Source: an uncultured Oscillibacter sp.
GTDB taxonomy: Bacteria > Bacillota > Clostridia > Oscillospirales > Oscillospiraceae
DNA: 11,523 bases
Direction: 5' to 3'
NCBI GenBank assembly: GCA_910576845.1
Contig: CAJTJA010000068.1
Span: forward strand, 1 to 11,523
Each line of letters starts with the position of its first letter. Within the stretch, counting starts at the first letter, position 1. The position numbers and the translations under genes are program-made. Below the pieces are notes generated by a model, which did no database searches, was not told the origin of the DNA, and was given only the letters and a program-made list of their open reading frames with translations. Positions 1 through 6,321 of this stretch are shown here, in pieces.

Positions 1-941
1 ACGGACACGCCCAGGAAGATGGTGACGATGTTGATGAGCTCGTTCTGCACGGTTTTGCTCAGGCGTTCCACCACGCCGCACTCACGGAAAAGGTTGCCCA
101 GCATCAAACAGGCAATCAGGGGAGCGGCGGAGGGCACCAGCAGGGCTACAAAGATCGCGACCATAATGGGGAAGATAATTTTTTCGGTCTTGGAGACCTC
201 CCGCAGGGGCTTCATAACGATCTTCCGCTCGGCCTCGGTGGTCAGAAGACGCATAATGGGGGGCTGAATGACGGGAACCAGAGCCATGTAACTGTATGCC
301 GCCACGGCAATGGGACCCAGGAGGTGGGGAGCCAGCTTCGTTGCGCCGTAGATAGCGGTGGGACCGTCCGCACCACCGATAATGCCGATGGAACCGGCCT
401 CGGCGGAGTCAAAAATTCCGGACATGCGGCAGCCTACGAATGTCATGAAGATGCCGAGCTGGGCAGCGGCGCCCAGAAGCAGGCTCTTGGGGTTCGCAAT
501 CAGGGGACCGAAGTCGGTCATGGCGCCCACGCCCATGAAGATGAGGCAGGGATAAATGCCGAGCTTCACACCAAGATACAGAATATCAATGAGGCCCGCC
601 GTGATGGACTGGCCGGCGGTGGCTGTGGCCAGCACCGCATCGGAAACGCCTACGGCAGCCAGCTCGTTGATAAATTCCTGCGTTACCGGCGCGCCGCCGA
701 TTAAATCCCAGTGGATATGACCTCCGGCGAAAAATATCTCATGATACATTTCCGCACCAGGGAGGTTGGTAATGAGCATGCCGAAAGCAATGGGTACCAG
801 CAGCAGGGGCTCAAATTTCTTCACAATGCCCAGGTAGAGAAGCGCGCAGGCGATGAAAATCATCAGCAGGCACTTCCAGTTGTCTCCCTGGGCAAACAGC
901 GCGAATCCCGAGCTGTTTACAAAATCCAGAATAGCTTCCAT
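1..941 (-). CDS. Na+-translocating decarboxylase, beta subunit (OadB/GcdB/MmdB family), 3' part cut off
   Basis: This is the integral membrane subunit that couples decarboxylation of carboxybiotin on the partner carrier to export of Na+. The start is ATG at 941 (MEAILDFVNS), 18 bases after the biotin-carrier stop. 313 residues are in the window; family members are roughly 370-410, so the last helices lie beyond the left edge. Recognisable signatures are IFMGVGAMTDFGPL near residues 134-147 and GGADGPTAIY at 189-198, whose Asp is the family's functionally important membrane aspartate. Many hydrophobic segments surround them. Residues 62-115 between the early helices are long compared with short OadB proteins, a feature I believe occurs in clostridial versions. 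The substrate (oxaloacetate, glutaconyl-CoA or methylmalonyl-CoA) cannot be told from this subunit. It is the third gene of a minus-strand operon. Confidence 0.93.
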   Translation of the reverse strand, partial: MEAILDFVNSSGFALFAQGDNWKCLLMIFIACALLYLGIVKKFEPLLLVPIAFGMLITNLPGAEMYHEIFFAGGHIHWDLIGGAPVTQEFINELAAVGVSDAVLATATAGQSITAGLIDILYLGVKLGIYPCLIFMGVGAMTDFGPLIANPKSLLLGAAAQLGIFMTFVGCRMSGIFDSAEAGSIGIIGGADGPTAIYGATKLAPHLLGPIAVAAYSYMALVPVIQPPIMRLLTTEAERKIVMKPLREVSKTEKIIFPIMVAIFVALLVPSAAPLIACLMLGNLFRECGVVERLSKTVQNELINIVTIFLGVS

Positions 942-959
942 GTGTTGACCTCCGGCGCC

Positions 960-1298
960 TTACTGGATGACGCACAGCAGAGTGCCGGACTCCACCGTCG
1001 CGCCCTTGGAGGTGTTAATGGAAGCGACCTTGCCGTCGCGGGGGCACATAATCTCATTTTCCATCTTCATGGCCTCCAGAACCATCAGCACGTCGCCCTT
1101 TTTCACAGAGGCTCCCTGAGTAACCTTCACATCCAGGATGGTGCCGGGCATGGGGGAAGTTACCTGCTCACCGCCGGCAGCAGCAGGGGCAGGCGCAGGG
1201 GCGGCGGCGGGCGCGGGAGCGGCGGGGGCGGCTCCGGTCAATTCCTCCAGCTCAATTTCATAGGCCGTGCCGTTGACGGTGACTCTGTACTTTTTCAT
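960..1298 (-). CDS. Biotin carrier subunit of Na+-translocating decarboxylase (biotinyl domain protein)
   Basis: A 112-residue carrier protein that holds the carboxylated biotin moving between the carboxyltransferase and the membrane beta subunit. The C-terminal half (about 46-112) is a biotinyl/lipoyl domain with the EAMKM motif at 75-79, so Lys78 is the predicted biotinylation site; SPMPGTI at 48-54 is the usual conserved loop. An Ala/Pro-rich linker (about 23-41) joins a short N-terminal segment to this domain, as in the GcdC/MmdC and OadA C-terminal regions. A strong ribosome binding site (AAGGAGAG) precedes the ATG at 1298. The gene starts 22 bases after the gamma-like gene stops, and the beta subunit gene follows 18 bases later, so co-transcription is very likely. 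Confidence 0.95.
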   Translation of the reverse strand: MKKYRVTVNGTAYEIELEELTGAAPAAPAPAAAPAPAPAAAGGEQVTSPMPGTILDVKVTQGASVKKGDVLMVLEAMKMENEIMCPRDGKVASINTSKGATVESGTLLCVIQ

Positions 1299-1320
1299 GA
1301 TGCTCTCTCCTTCTTATTCC

Positions 1321-1593
1321 TTACAGTTTTTTCATGGATACGATGCGGATGCCTGTGATATCGGCGCCGAGTTCCTCCGCAATGGCGGCGGCGACGGCGG
1401 CGGCAATTTCCTGGCGGTTTCCCTCCGGGGCGGCGGCAGGCGCCGTCACAACCGGAGCCGGGGCGGCGGCAGGGGCTGCGTGGCCGCCCACGATCTTGCC
1501 CATGATCATCGTTAGGACGATGAGGCAGATAAGGCCGACGAATACGACGCCCATGCCCATCAGGCAGACAAACAAGCTGGAATATTCTGGCAT
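1321..1593 (-). CDS. Na+-pump decarboxylase gamma-like subunit (OadG family), membrane anchor
   Basis: A 90-residue small subunit that tethers the soluble carboxyltransferase/biotin parts of the decarboxylase to the membrane beta subunit. It has one N-terminal transmembrane helix (about residues 7-31), then an Ala/Pro-rich linker (about 38-56) and a short soluble tail ending in VSMKKL. This matches the OadG/MmdD/GcdD plan. I chose ATG 1593 (MPEYSS) because AGGAGGG lies 7 bases upstream; the frame stays open to 1653, but the extra 20 residues would run over the leader and the likely promoter. It is the first gene of the operon, behind the promoter at 1625-1653. Sequence similarity in this family is weak, so the call leans on topology and neighbours. 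Confidence 0.85.
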   Translation of the reverse strand: MPEYSSLFVCLMGMGVVFVGLICLIVLTMIMGKIVGGHAAPAAAPAPVVTAPAAAPEGNRQEIAAAVAAAIAEELGADITGIRIVSMKKL

Positions 1594-1624
1594 ATGCTCC
1601 CTCCTAAAAAATAGATGCAGAGCT

Positions 1625-1653
1625 ATTGTATCAACTTCCAACAAAAAAAACAA
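1625..1653 (-). promoter_or_regulatory. Promoter of the decarboxylase operon
   Basis: Read on the minus strand: TTGTTT (-35, 1653-1648), 17-base spacer, TACAAT (-10, 1630-1625). Transcription would start near 1618, leaving a leader of about 25 bases that carries the AGGAGGG site of the gamma-like gene. An A/T tract fills part of the spacer. Confidence 0.6.
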
Positions 1654-1713
1654 TGACTTTCCGGAAATTTTATCGGGGTTTTTTGTGTCCTCTTTTGTAT
1701 GCTTTCATGTGGG

Positions 1714-1742
1714 TCGACATGGGGAAAAATTTGTAGTATAGT
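1714..1742 (+). promoter_or_regulatory. Promoter of sfsA
   Basis: TCGACA (-35, 1714-1719), 17-base spacer, TATAGT (-10, 1737-1742): each box is one base from consensus. The predicted start near 1749 gives a leader of about 88 bases. The promoter is divergent from that of the decarboxylase operon, with about 60 bases between the two -35 boxes. Confidence 0.65.
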
Positions 1743-1836
1743 GGCTCTGCGAAAACAAAATGACCGGCGGATTTGCGCGGCGCAGCCTGTTAAGAATGTG
1801 AAAAGGTTTTGCCGGTTCTGCCGGAAAGGAGTTGCC

Positions 1837-2511
1837 ATGCGGTATCAGACTGTCATTCCGGGCCGCTTTCTCGCCCGGCCCAACCGCTTCATTGCTCACG
1901 TGGAAACAACAGACGGCGTTCAGACGGTCCATGTAAAGAATACGGGCCGCTGCCGGGAGCTACTGTTTCCCGGAGCGGCCGTCTATTTGGAGAAAAGCGG
2001 CAATCCCAAGCGGAGGACCGCCTATGATCTCATTGCCGTTCAGAAGGGAGATATTCTGGTCAACATGGATGCCCAGGCGCCCAACCGGGTATTTGCGGAA
2101 TGGCTGTCCGGCCTTTTGCCGGAGGAGGCGGTTCTTCGTCCGGAGTATACTTATGGGGGTTCCCGCCTGGATTTCTGCGTGGAGAGTTCCAAGGGGCTTC
2201 ACCTGATTGAAGTTAAGGGCGTCACTCTGGAGGAGGGCGGGGCAGCCCGTTTTCCGGACGCCCCTACGGAACGTGGCATAAAGCATATCCGGGAACTGCA
2301 AAGAGCGGCGGAAGCGGGACTGGGAGCCACGCTGTTCTTTGTTGTCCAAATGGAGGGGATGAGGAGTGTTGCCCCCAATGACGAGACCCATCCGGCTTTC
2401 GGTGCGGCGCTGCGGGAAGCGGCGGCGCATGGAGTGGGAGTGTGCGCCTGGGATTGTGCCGTGACGCCGGACAGCCTGACGATTCGGCGGGAGGTGCCGG
2501 TGCTGCTTTAG
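1837..2511 (+). CDS. sfsA: SfsA family protein (sugar fermentation stimulation protein homologue)
   Basis: 224 residues, close to the usual 220-240. Family landmarks occur in order: HVKNTGRCRELL at 32-43, SRLDF at 109-113, EVKGVTL at 125-131, FPDAPTERG at 139-147, and the late N..T.P.F pattern at 181-188. SRLDF and EVK supply the acidic and lysine residues of a PD-(D/E)XK nuclease-like fold; SfsA has been described as a nucleic-acid-binding protein tied to maltose metabolism in E. coli, but its reaction is not settled. The start at 1837 is set by GGAAAGGAG 6 bases upstream and by homology (MRYQ...IPGRFLARPNRF); the frame is open upstream to 1699 but would cross the promoter. It is a single-gene unit, divergent from the decarboxylase operon and convergent with ispE. 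Confidence 0.95.
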   Translation: MRYQTVIPGRFLARPNRFIAHVETTDGVQTVHVKNTGRCRELLFPGAAVYLEKSGNPKRRTAYDLIAVQKGDILVNMDAQAPNRVFAEWLSGLLPEEAVLRPEYTYGGSRLDFCVESSKGLHLIEVKGVTLEEGGAARFPDAPTERGIKHIRELQRAAEAGLGATLFFVVQMEGMRSVAPNDETHPAFGAALREAAAHGVGVCAWDCAVTPDSLTIRREVPVLL

Positions 2512-2568
2512 CGGGAGAATTTTGATGACATCTGCCGCTTAAAAAAAGACAGGCGTTCTGCTTGGCAT

Positions 2569-2595
2569 CCCGGCCTTTCCTGTGGGAAAGCCGGG
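2569..2595. terminator. Hairpin between convergent sfsA and ispE, possible bidirectional terminator
   Basis: A stem of 11 pairs with one bulged C and a TGTG loop (5' arm 2569-2580, 3' arm 2585-2595) sits in the 90-base gap between the two convergent genes. No T-run follows directly on the plus strand. On the minus strand a T7 tract (plus 2541-2547) comes only about 20 bases after the stem. A 9-bp inverted repeat (GCCGCTTAA 2534-2542 with TTAAGCGGC 2607-2615) brackets the hairpin. Termination is likely from position, but the signal is not classical. Confidence 0.45.
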
Positions 2596-2601
2596 GGGAC
2601 G

Positions 2602-3477
2602 TCAGATTAAGCGGCTTACCGGCTTTGCTTCAAATGTTTGGGCATAGCGGCGCTTGAGCGTTTCCAGGATATTTTCAGTGCCCGCCTGGGGAGTAAATAC
2701 TCCGAAAACAGACGGACCGGAACCGGACATGGCGGCGGCCAGCGCTCCATGGCAAAAGAACGTTTCTTTGATGCCGTCGATGATCCGCCGCTCGCCTGGT
2801 TCAAGGGCCGATTCGAAAACATTGTCCACCTGATCCGCAATGTCTTTTAAATTCCTGCGCTTCAAAGCGGCGAGCATGCCGTCTATATTCGGGCGGGGGC
2901 GGTTCTCTTCAAAGCGGAGACGGGCAAACATCTGGGGTGTGGGAAGATCGAAATCCGGCTTGCAGATCACAAAGCGGCAGTCCGGAAGAGGAGGCAGGTC
3001 CGTCAAAATCTCTCCCCGGCCCTCCGCAAGGGCTGTGCCGCCCCGGACACAAAAAGGCATATCGCTGCCGATCTGCCCGCCGATGGCCTCCAGCTCCGCC
3101 CTGTCCATTTCCGGAGCGTACTTCTCCCGCAGAAGGCGCAGGAGGGCCGCCACATCGGCGCTGCCTCCGCCAAGGCCGGCAAAGGCGGGGGTCTTTTTCT
3201 CCAGCGACACCCGGAGGCTTGGCATAGGCCTACCCAGGGCCGCAAAAAACGCCTCTGCCGCCCGCTGTTCCAGGCTCTTTTTCCCGTCGGGGATAACAAT
3301 GCCCCGGGCGGACAGGGTGAAGCCTTCCGGCGCTTCCTCCAGGGTTACGGTGTCGCACAGGCTTACCGTCTGCATCACCATACGCATCCTGTGATAACCG
3401 TCCGGCCGGCGCCCCAGAATGTCCAGGGCCAGATTTATCTTTGCCGGGGCTGGCTGCCTGTGTTTTTGCATATCCAT
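2602..3477 (-). CDS. ispE: 4-(cytidine 5'-diphospho)-2-C-methyl-D-erythritol kinase
   Basis: ATP-dependent phosphorylation of CDP-methylerythritol at the 2-hydroxyl, the fourth step of the MEP route to isoprenoids; cytosolic GHMP kinase. All three GHMP motifs are present in 291 residues (family about 280-300): PAKINLALDI at 11-20 followed by RPDGYH at 24-29, the ATP loop GLGGGSAD at 101-108, and SGSGPSVFG at 251-259. Lys13 and Asp139 (IGSDMPF) fit the catalytic pair. The start at 3477 has GGGG 7 bases upstream; a second ATG two codons on is possible. It is convergent with sfsA. The upstream hydrolase gene ends 88 bases away on the same strand, so read-through from it is possible; I see no clear promoter of its own. 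Confidence 0.96.
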   Translation of the reverse strand: MDMQKHRQPAPAKINLALDILGRRPDGYHRMRMVMQTVSLCDTVTLEEAPEGFTLSARGIVIPDGKKSLEQRAAEAFFAALGRPMPSLRVSLEKKTPAFAGLGGGSADVAALLRLLREKYAPEMDRAELEAIGGQIGSDMPFCVRGGTALAEGRGEILTDLPPLPDCRFVICKPDFDLPTPQMFARLRFEENRPRPNIDGMLAALKRRNLKDIADQVDNVFESALEPGERRIIDGIKETFFCHGALAAAMSGSGPSVFGVFTPQAGTENILETLKRRYAQTFEAKPVSRLI

Positions 3478-3565
3478 ATAAATTCCCCTTACCCCTTAGC
3501 GTCATGTTTTGTGAGATTACAGACTGGTTTTGCCGTGGCGCGCGGCGGTCCGCCATGAAGACGGG

Positions 3566-4342
3566 TCAAAACCCCATATCGGCCAGCTCCCGGACCAAGC
3601 GGACATAAAATTTCCCGGCGTCGAACCCGGGACGCCTGCGCCGCCTTCCCCCTACGCCGTCCTGATGGGAGATGCCCTCCAGGGTCCCCCGCCAGCGTCC
3701 CCAGACGGCGGATTCCGGAGAGACCAGGCCGTCCGTAGGGGCATCGGCCTTTGTAAGCCAGAGCTGCAGGCGGTCCATAATGTCCCAGCCCGCTTTGTCC
3801 AGCCGGGCTCCCCAACTTTGGTAATAGACCAGAGTGCTGTCCGGGTTCTCCCGATTAAAGCGCTCCATGGATTCCGGGGTCAGGGCCGCCAGCGCCAAGA
3901 GGAAGTTTGGGTCCTGGTCTCCCCGGGCCCGCCAGAAGCTCTCCAGCCCCCGGCCCGCCAGCTTGCAGGCCTGCTCCCGCCCCAGCCATTCCGCCGCCGC
4001 CCGGGAGCCCCGGTGGGGAGTACAGATCGTGGTGAGGGAGGCGGTCTTGGAAGCGAAGCCCAGTGTGGAAATCAGATACCGGGCCTCCAGTCCGCCCTTG
4101 GAGTGGGCCAGAAAATTCAGCTTTTCACTTCCGGTTTCCTTCAAAATTTCTTCGGAGCGGCGGAGGAGGGCCTCTGCGTTGCCGGGGATGCCTCCCCAGG
4201 CGTCCTGACCGCTGAGAAAGACCCTGGCCCCGTGGGCGCGGAGAATGTCCGCCGTCCGGCCCCAGTAGGAAAATATCCAGTCGTCCCGGCAGTTCAGCCC
4301 GTGAATGAGCAGAAGCGGATAACGGGTTTGGCAGTCCGTCAT
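3566..4342 (-). CDS. Lipase-like alpha/beta hydrolase (family I lipase type), predicted cytoplasmic
   Basis: 258 residues. Visible motifs follow the bacterial family I lipase order: LLLIHGLN at 10-17 (HG oxyanion strand), the nucleophile elbow AHSKGG at 79-84 (Ser81), TICTPHRGS at 105-113, DGLVSPESA at 204-212 (Asp204) and SHQD at 225-228 (His226). That gives a complete Ser-Asp-His triad. Unlike secreted family I lipases, it has no signal peptide, so an intracellular ester substrate is inferred; the substrate is unknown. The start at 4342 is chosen for AAAGGAGG 7 bases upstream; the frame extends to 4435, but those 31 codons cross the likely promoter. RRRRR follows the catalytic His (233-237). 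It could be co-transcribed with ispE downstream; no functional link is evident. Confidence 0.85.
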   Translation of the reverse strand: MTDCQTRYPLLLIHGLNCRDDWIFSYWGRTADILRAHGARVFLSGQDAWGGIPGNAEALLRRSEEILKETGSEKLNFLAHSKGGLEARYLISTLGFASKTASLTTICTPHRGSRAAAEWLGREQACKLAGRGLESFWRARGDQDPNFLLALAALTPESMERFNRENPDSTLVYYQSWGARLDKAGWDIMDRLQLWLTKADAPTDGLVSPESAVWGRWRGTLEGISHQDGVGGRRRRRPGFDAGKFYVRLVRELADMGF

Positions 4343-4384
4343 GGAGAGGCCTCCTTTCTGGCGGGCGGTATAGTGTTTATTGTC

Positions 4385-4413
4385 AGTATACCACGACAGA
4401 GAAAAATAAAAAA
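4385..4413 (-). promoter_or_regulatory. Possible promoter of the hydrolase gene
   Basis: On the minus strand TATACT (4390-4385) is a good -10. The region 17 bases upstream is only a T-run (4413-4408) with no proper -35. A start near 4378 would leave a leader of about 36 bases. Confidence 0.35.
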
Positions 4414-4457
4414 GTCCGGTTTTCTCAAAATCCAAGCCGCGTTTGCCTATGAAAGGA

Positions 4458-4486
4458 TTGACATTTTCCTAAATGCCCGTTATCAT
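4458..4486 (+). promoter_or_regulatory. Strong promoter of NSS transporter 1
   Basis: TTGACA (4458-4463), 17-base spacer, TATCAT (4481-4486): a perfect -35 and a five-of-six -10. The predicted start near 4493 gives a leader of about 70 bases before the ATG at 4562. Confidence 0.7.
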
Positions 4487-4561
4487 AAGAGAATCTGCCC
4501 GGGGCGGTTCTTCCGCTGGTGGGTTTTGCAACGAAACAAACGAGAGAGGAACGAGAATCTT

Positions 4562-5914
4562 ATGAAACGGGAGCGTTTTGGGTCCCGCCTGGGCTTCCTT
4601 TTGGTAAGCGCGGGCTGCGCTATCGGCATCGGCAACGTTTGGAAATTCCCCTATGTCACCGGGGAGAACGGCGGCGGCGTGTTCGTGCTGTTTTACCTGG
4701 TCTTCCTGGCGGTCATGGGCGTGCCGGTTTTGACCATGGAGCTGGCGGTGGGCCGGGCCAGCCGCAAGAGTGCTGTCCAGGGTTATCAGGCCCTCCAGAA
4801 GCCGGGCAGCAAGTGGCATATCCATGGCTGGTTCTGTGTGGCGGGCTGCTGTCTTTTAATGATGTATTATACCACCGTCTCCGGCTGGATGCTGGGCTAC
4901 TTCTTTAAATTCGCCGGGGGGACTTTTTCCGGCATTTCCGGGGATGCCGTCGACGCGGTGTTTTTTGATATGCTGGCCAATCCCTGGGAGATGACTGCCT
5001 GGATGGTCATTACCGTGCTGGTGGGTTTTCTGATCTGCAGCTTCGGCCTACAGAAAGGGCTGGAGCGCATCACTAAGGTGATGATGCTGGGGCTGCTGGC
5101 CCTCATCGTTGTGCTGGCCGTCCACAGTCTGACGCTGCCGGGCGGCATGGAAGGCGTGAAATTTTATTTGCTGCCTGATTTTGGCCGGGCTATGGAGGCC
5201 GGAATCGGGAATGTTATCACCGCCGCTATGAATCAGGCGTTCTTTACCCTGAGCCTCGGCATTGCCGCCATGGAGATTTTCGGCAGCTATATGAGCCGGG
5301 ACAACACCCTTACCAGCGAGGCGGTGCGCATTTGCGTACTGGATACGTTTGTGGCCTTGATGGCGGGACTTATCATTCTTCCCGCCTGCTTCTCCTTCGG
5401 CATGGAGCCGGACCAGGGGCCTACCCTGATTTTCATGATTCTGCCCAAGGTGTTTTTGAATATGGCGGGCGGCCGCCTTTGGGGGGCGCTATTCTTCCTG
5501 TTTATGACCTTCGCCAGCTTCTCCACGGTCATCGCCGTCTTTGAGAATCTCCAGGCCAACGCCATCGACAACTTCGGCTGGAGCCGGAAGAAGGCGGCCT
5601 TGGCGAACTGCGTATTCATCCTCATCGCCAGCATGCCCTGTGTCCTGGGCTACAACCTCTGGAGCGGCCTCCATCTCATCGGTGGCCGTGACGTGCTGGA
5701 CAGTGAGGACTTCATCGTCTCCAACCTGCTGCTGCCTCTGGGCTCCCTGGTGTATCTGCTGTTCTGCGTCAGCAAAAAGGGATGGGGCTATGACCGCTAT
5801 CTGGAGGAGGCCAACGCCGGAGAAGGCATCAGGATGCCCCGGTGGCTGTGGCCTTACTTCCAGTTTGTGCTGCCGGTGCTGATTCTGATTATTTTAATTC
5901 AGGGATTGCTGTAA
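4562..5914 (+). CDS. Neurotransmitter:sodium symporter (NSS/SNF) family transporter 1
   Basis: A 450-residue inner-membrane protein of the LeuT-like NSS family, which imports amino acids or related amines with Na+. The first helix carries CAIGIGNVWKFPY at 19-31, matching the unwound, Na+- and substrate-binding stretch of LeuT, followed by ENGGG at 35-39. Further landmarks are NQAFFTLSLG (TM6 region) and FASFSTVIAVFEN (TM8 region, with the small and hydroxyl residues of the second Na+ site). About 11-12 hydrophobic segments are visible, ending in LILIILIQGLL. The LeuT TM1 gate Arg is Lys28 here. Substrate is not predictable from sequence. The start at 4562 fits family alignment; the ribosome site (AGAGGA, about 12 bases away) is weak. 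The open frame extends to 3530 only as antisense of the hydrolase gene. Confidence 0.93.
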   Translation: MKRERFGSRLGFLLVSAGCAIGIGNVWKFPYVTGENGGGVFVLFYLVFLAVMGVPVLTMELAVGRASRKSAVQGYQALQKPGSKWHIHGWFCVAGCCLLMMYYTTVSGWMLGYFFKFAGGTFSGISGDAVDAVFFDMLANPWEMTAWMVITVLVGFLICSFGLQKGLERITKVMMLGLLALIVVLAVHSLTLPGGMEGVKFYLLPDFGRAMEAGIGNVITAAMNQAFFTLSLGIAAMEIFGSYMSRDNTLTSEAVRICVLDTFVALMAGLIILPACFSFGMEPDQGPTLIFMILPKVFLNMAGGRLWGALFFLFMTFASFSTVIAVFENLQANAIDNFGWSRKKAALANCVFILIASMPCVLGYNLWSGLHLIGGRDVLDSEDFIVSNLLLPLGSLVYLLFCVSKKGWGYDRYLEEANAGEGIRMPRWLWPYFQFVLPVLILIILIQGLL

Positions 5915-5929
5915 CGGTTCGGCTATTTT

Positions 5930-5957
5930 TCTGTAAACCCATATCTGTAAACCCATA
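5930..5957. repeat. Perfect 14-bp tandem duplication
   Basis: TCTGTAAACCCATA occurs twice without a gap (5930-5943 and 5944-5957), directly after transporter 1 and running into the terminator stem. It looks like a slippage duplication; no function is evident. Confidence 0.9.
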
Positions 5958-5992
5958 AAATCGGCGGCGGGGAAATCCCCGCCGCCGATTTT
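5957..5992. terminator. Perfect 16-bp hairpin terminator between the convergent transporters
   Basis: Two 16-base arms (5957-5972 and 5977-5992) pair perfectly around an AAAT loop. The arms are AAAA-TCGG-rich outside and GC inside, so either strand ends its stem in TTTT. It is well placed to stop transcription from transporter 1 (plus) and any read-through from transporter 2 (minus). Confidence 0.85.
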
Positions 5993-6080
5993 AGCGTCAG
6001 CAAATTCATTTGTTTTAGGCGCTGTTTAAAAAATAGCGAAACATCCAACTGCCAGATATTTTTCCGCTGTGCTGCATTAA

Positions 6081-6170
6081 GTTTTCTGGCCGGCCTGCAT
6101 AAATTTGCTTTGACCGGCAAAGAAATCTCCCGCTGCGGAGCATTTCCCCATTTTCAAGCAGATTCTAAAT
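6081..6170. repeat. Dispersed repeat, copy A (downstream of transporter 2)
   Basis: Bases 6094-6150 align with 7731-7787 at about 80% identity by eye, with a shorter recognisable match on either side (for example TGGCCGG before the core). Both copies run in the same direction and flank transporter 2. Copy A lacks about 11 bases present in copy B (the hairpin GCGGCAGCCCG). On the minus strand both copies can be read as M-x-x-CSAA-x-D-x-FA-x-Q-x-KF-x-QAG, but copy A stops at once (TAA near 6077) and no ribosome site precedes either, so I treat it as a non-coding repeat. The element may extend left to about 6020 and right to about 6310. Confidence 0.65.
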
Positions 6171-6321
6171 CCCCAGCGGTTTTCTGCCGCGGCAGACGGT
6201 GCTGCGGTTATGACACGGACCGCAGGAGCCCAACGCGTGTCTTGCACAGAGCTGAGCGTTGAAATGGCCAGATAAGCACGAATTTGCGCTTGTTCAGCTT
6301 CGTTTATACCGGTATTTATGC
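6171..6321. other. Gene-free stretch between repeat copy A and the transporter 2 stop
   Basis: No convincing gene. It contains a perfect 14-bp palindrome TCTGCCGCGGCAGA (6183-6196), a 7-bp stem (CTGCGGT 6202-6208 with ACCGCAG 6219-6225) and a 10-bp palindrome ATACCGGTAT (6306-6315). A minus-strand frame stays open through it into copy A but has no start codon with a ribosome site. None of the hairpins has a T-run, so I see no clear terminator for transporter 2 here. Confidence 0.5.

Noticed and set aside
324..1358. Plus-strand frames across the decarboxylase genes
   Set aside because: They are shadows of the OadB-like and biotin carrier genes; the sense-strand families are unmistakable.
3530..4561. 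In-frame extension of transporter 1 upstream to 3530 (344 extra codons)
   Set aside because: It is antisense to the hydrolase gene, crosses a strong promoter, and NSS proteins start at the RFGSRLGF segment; the long frame is a GC-content effect.
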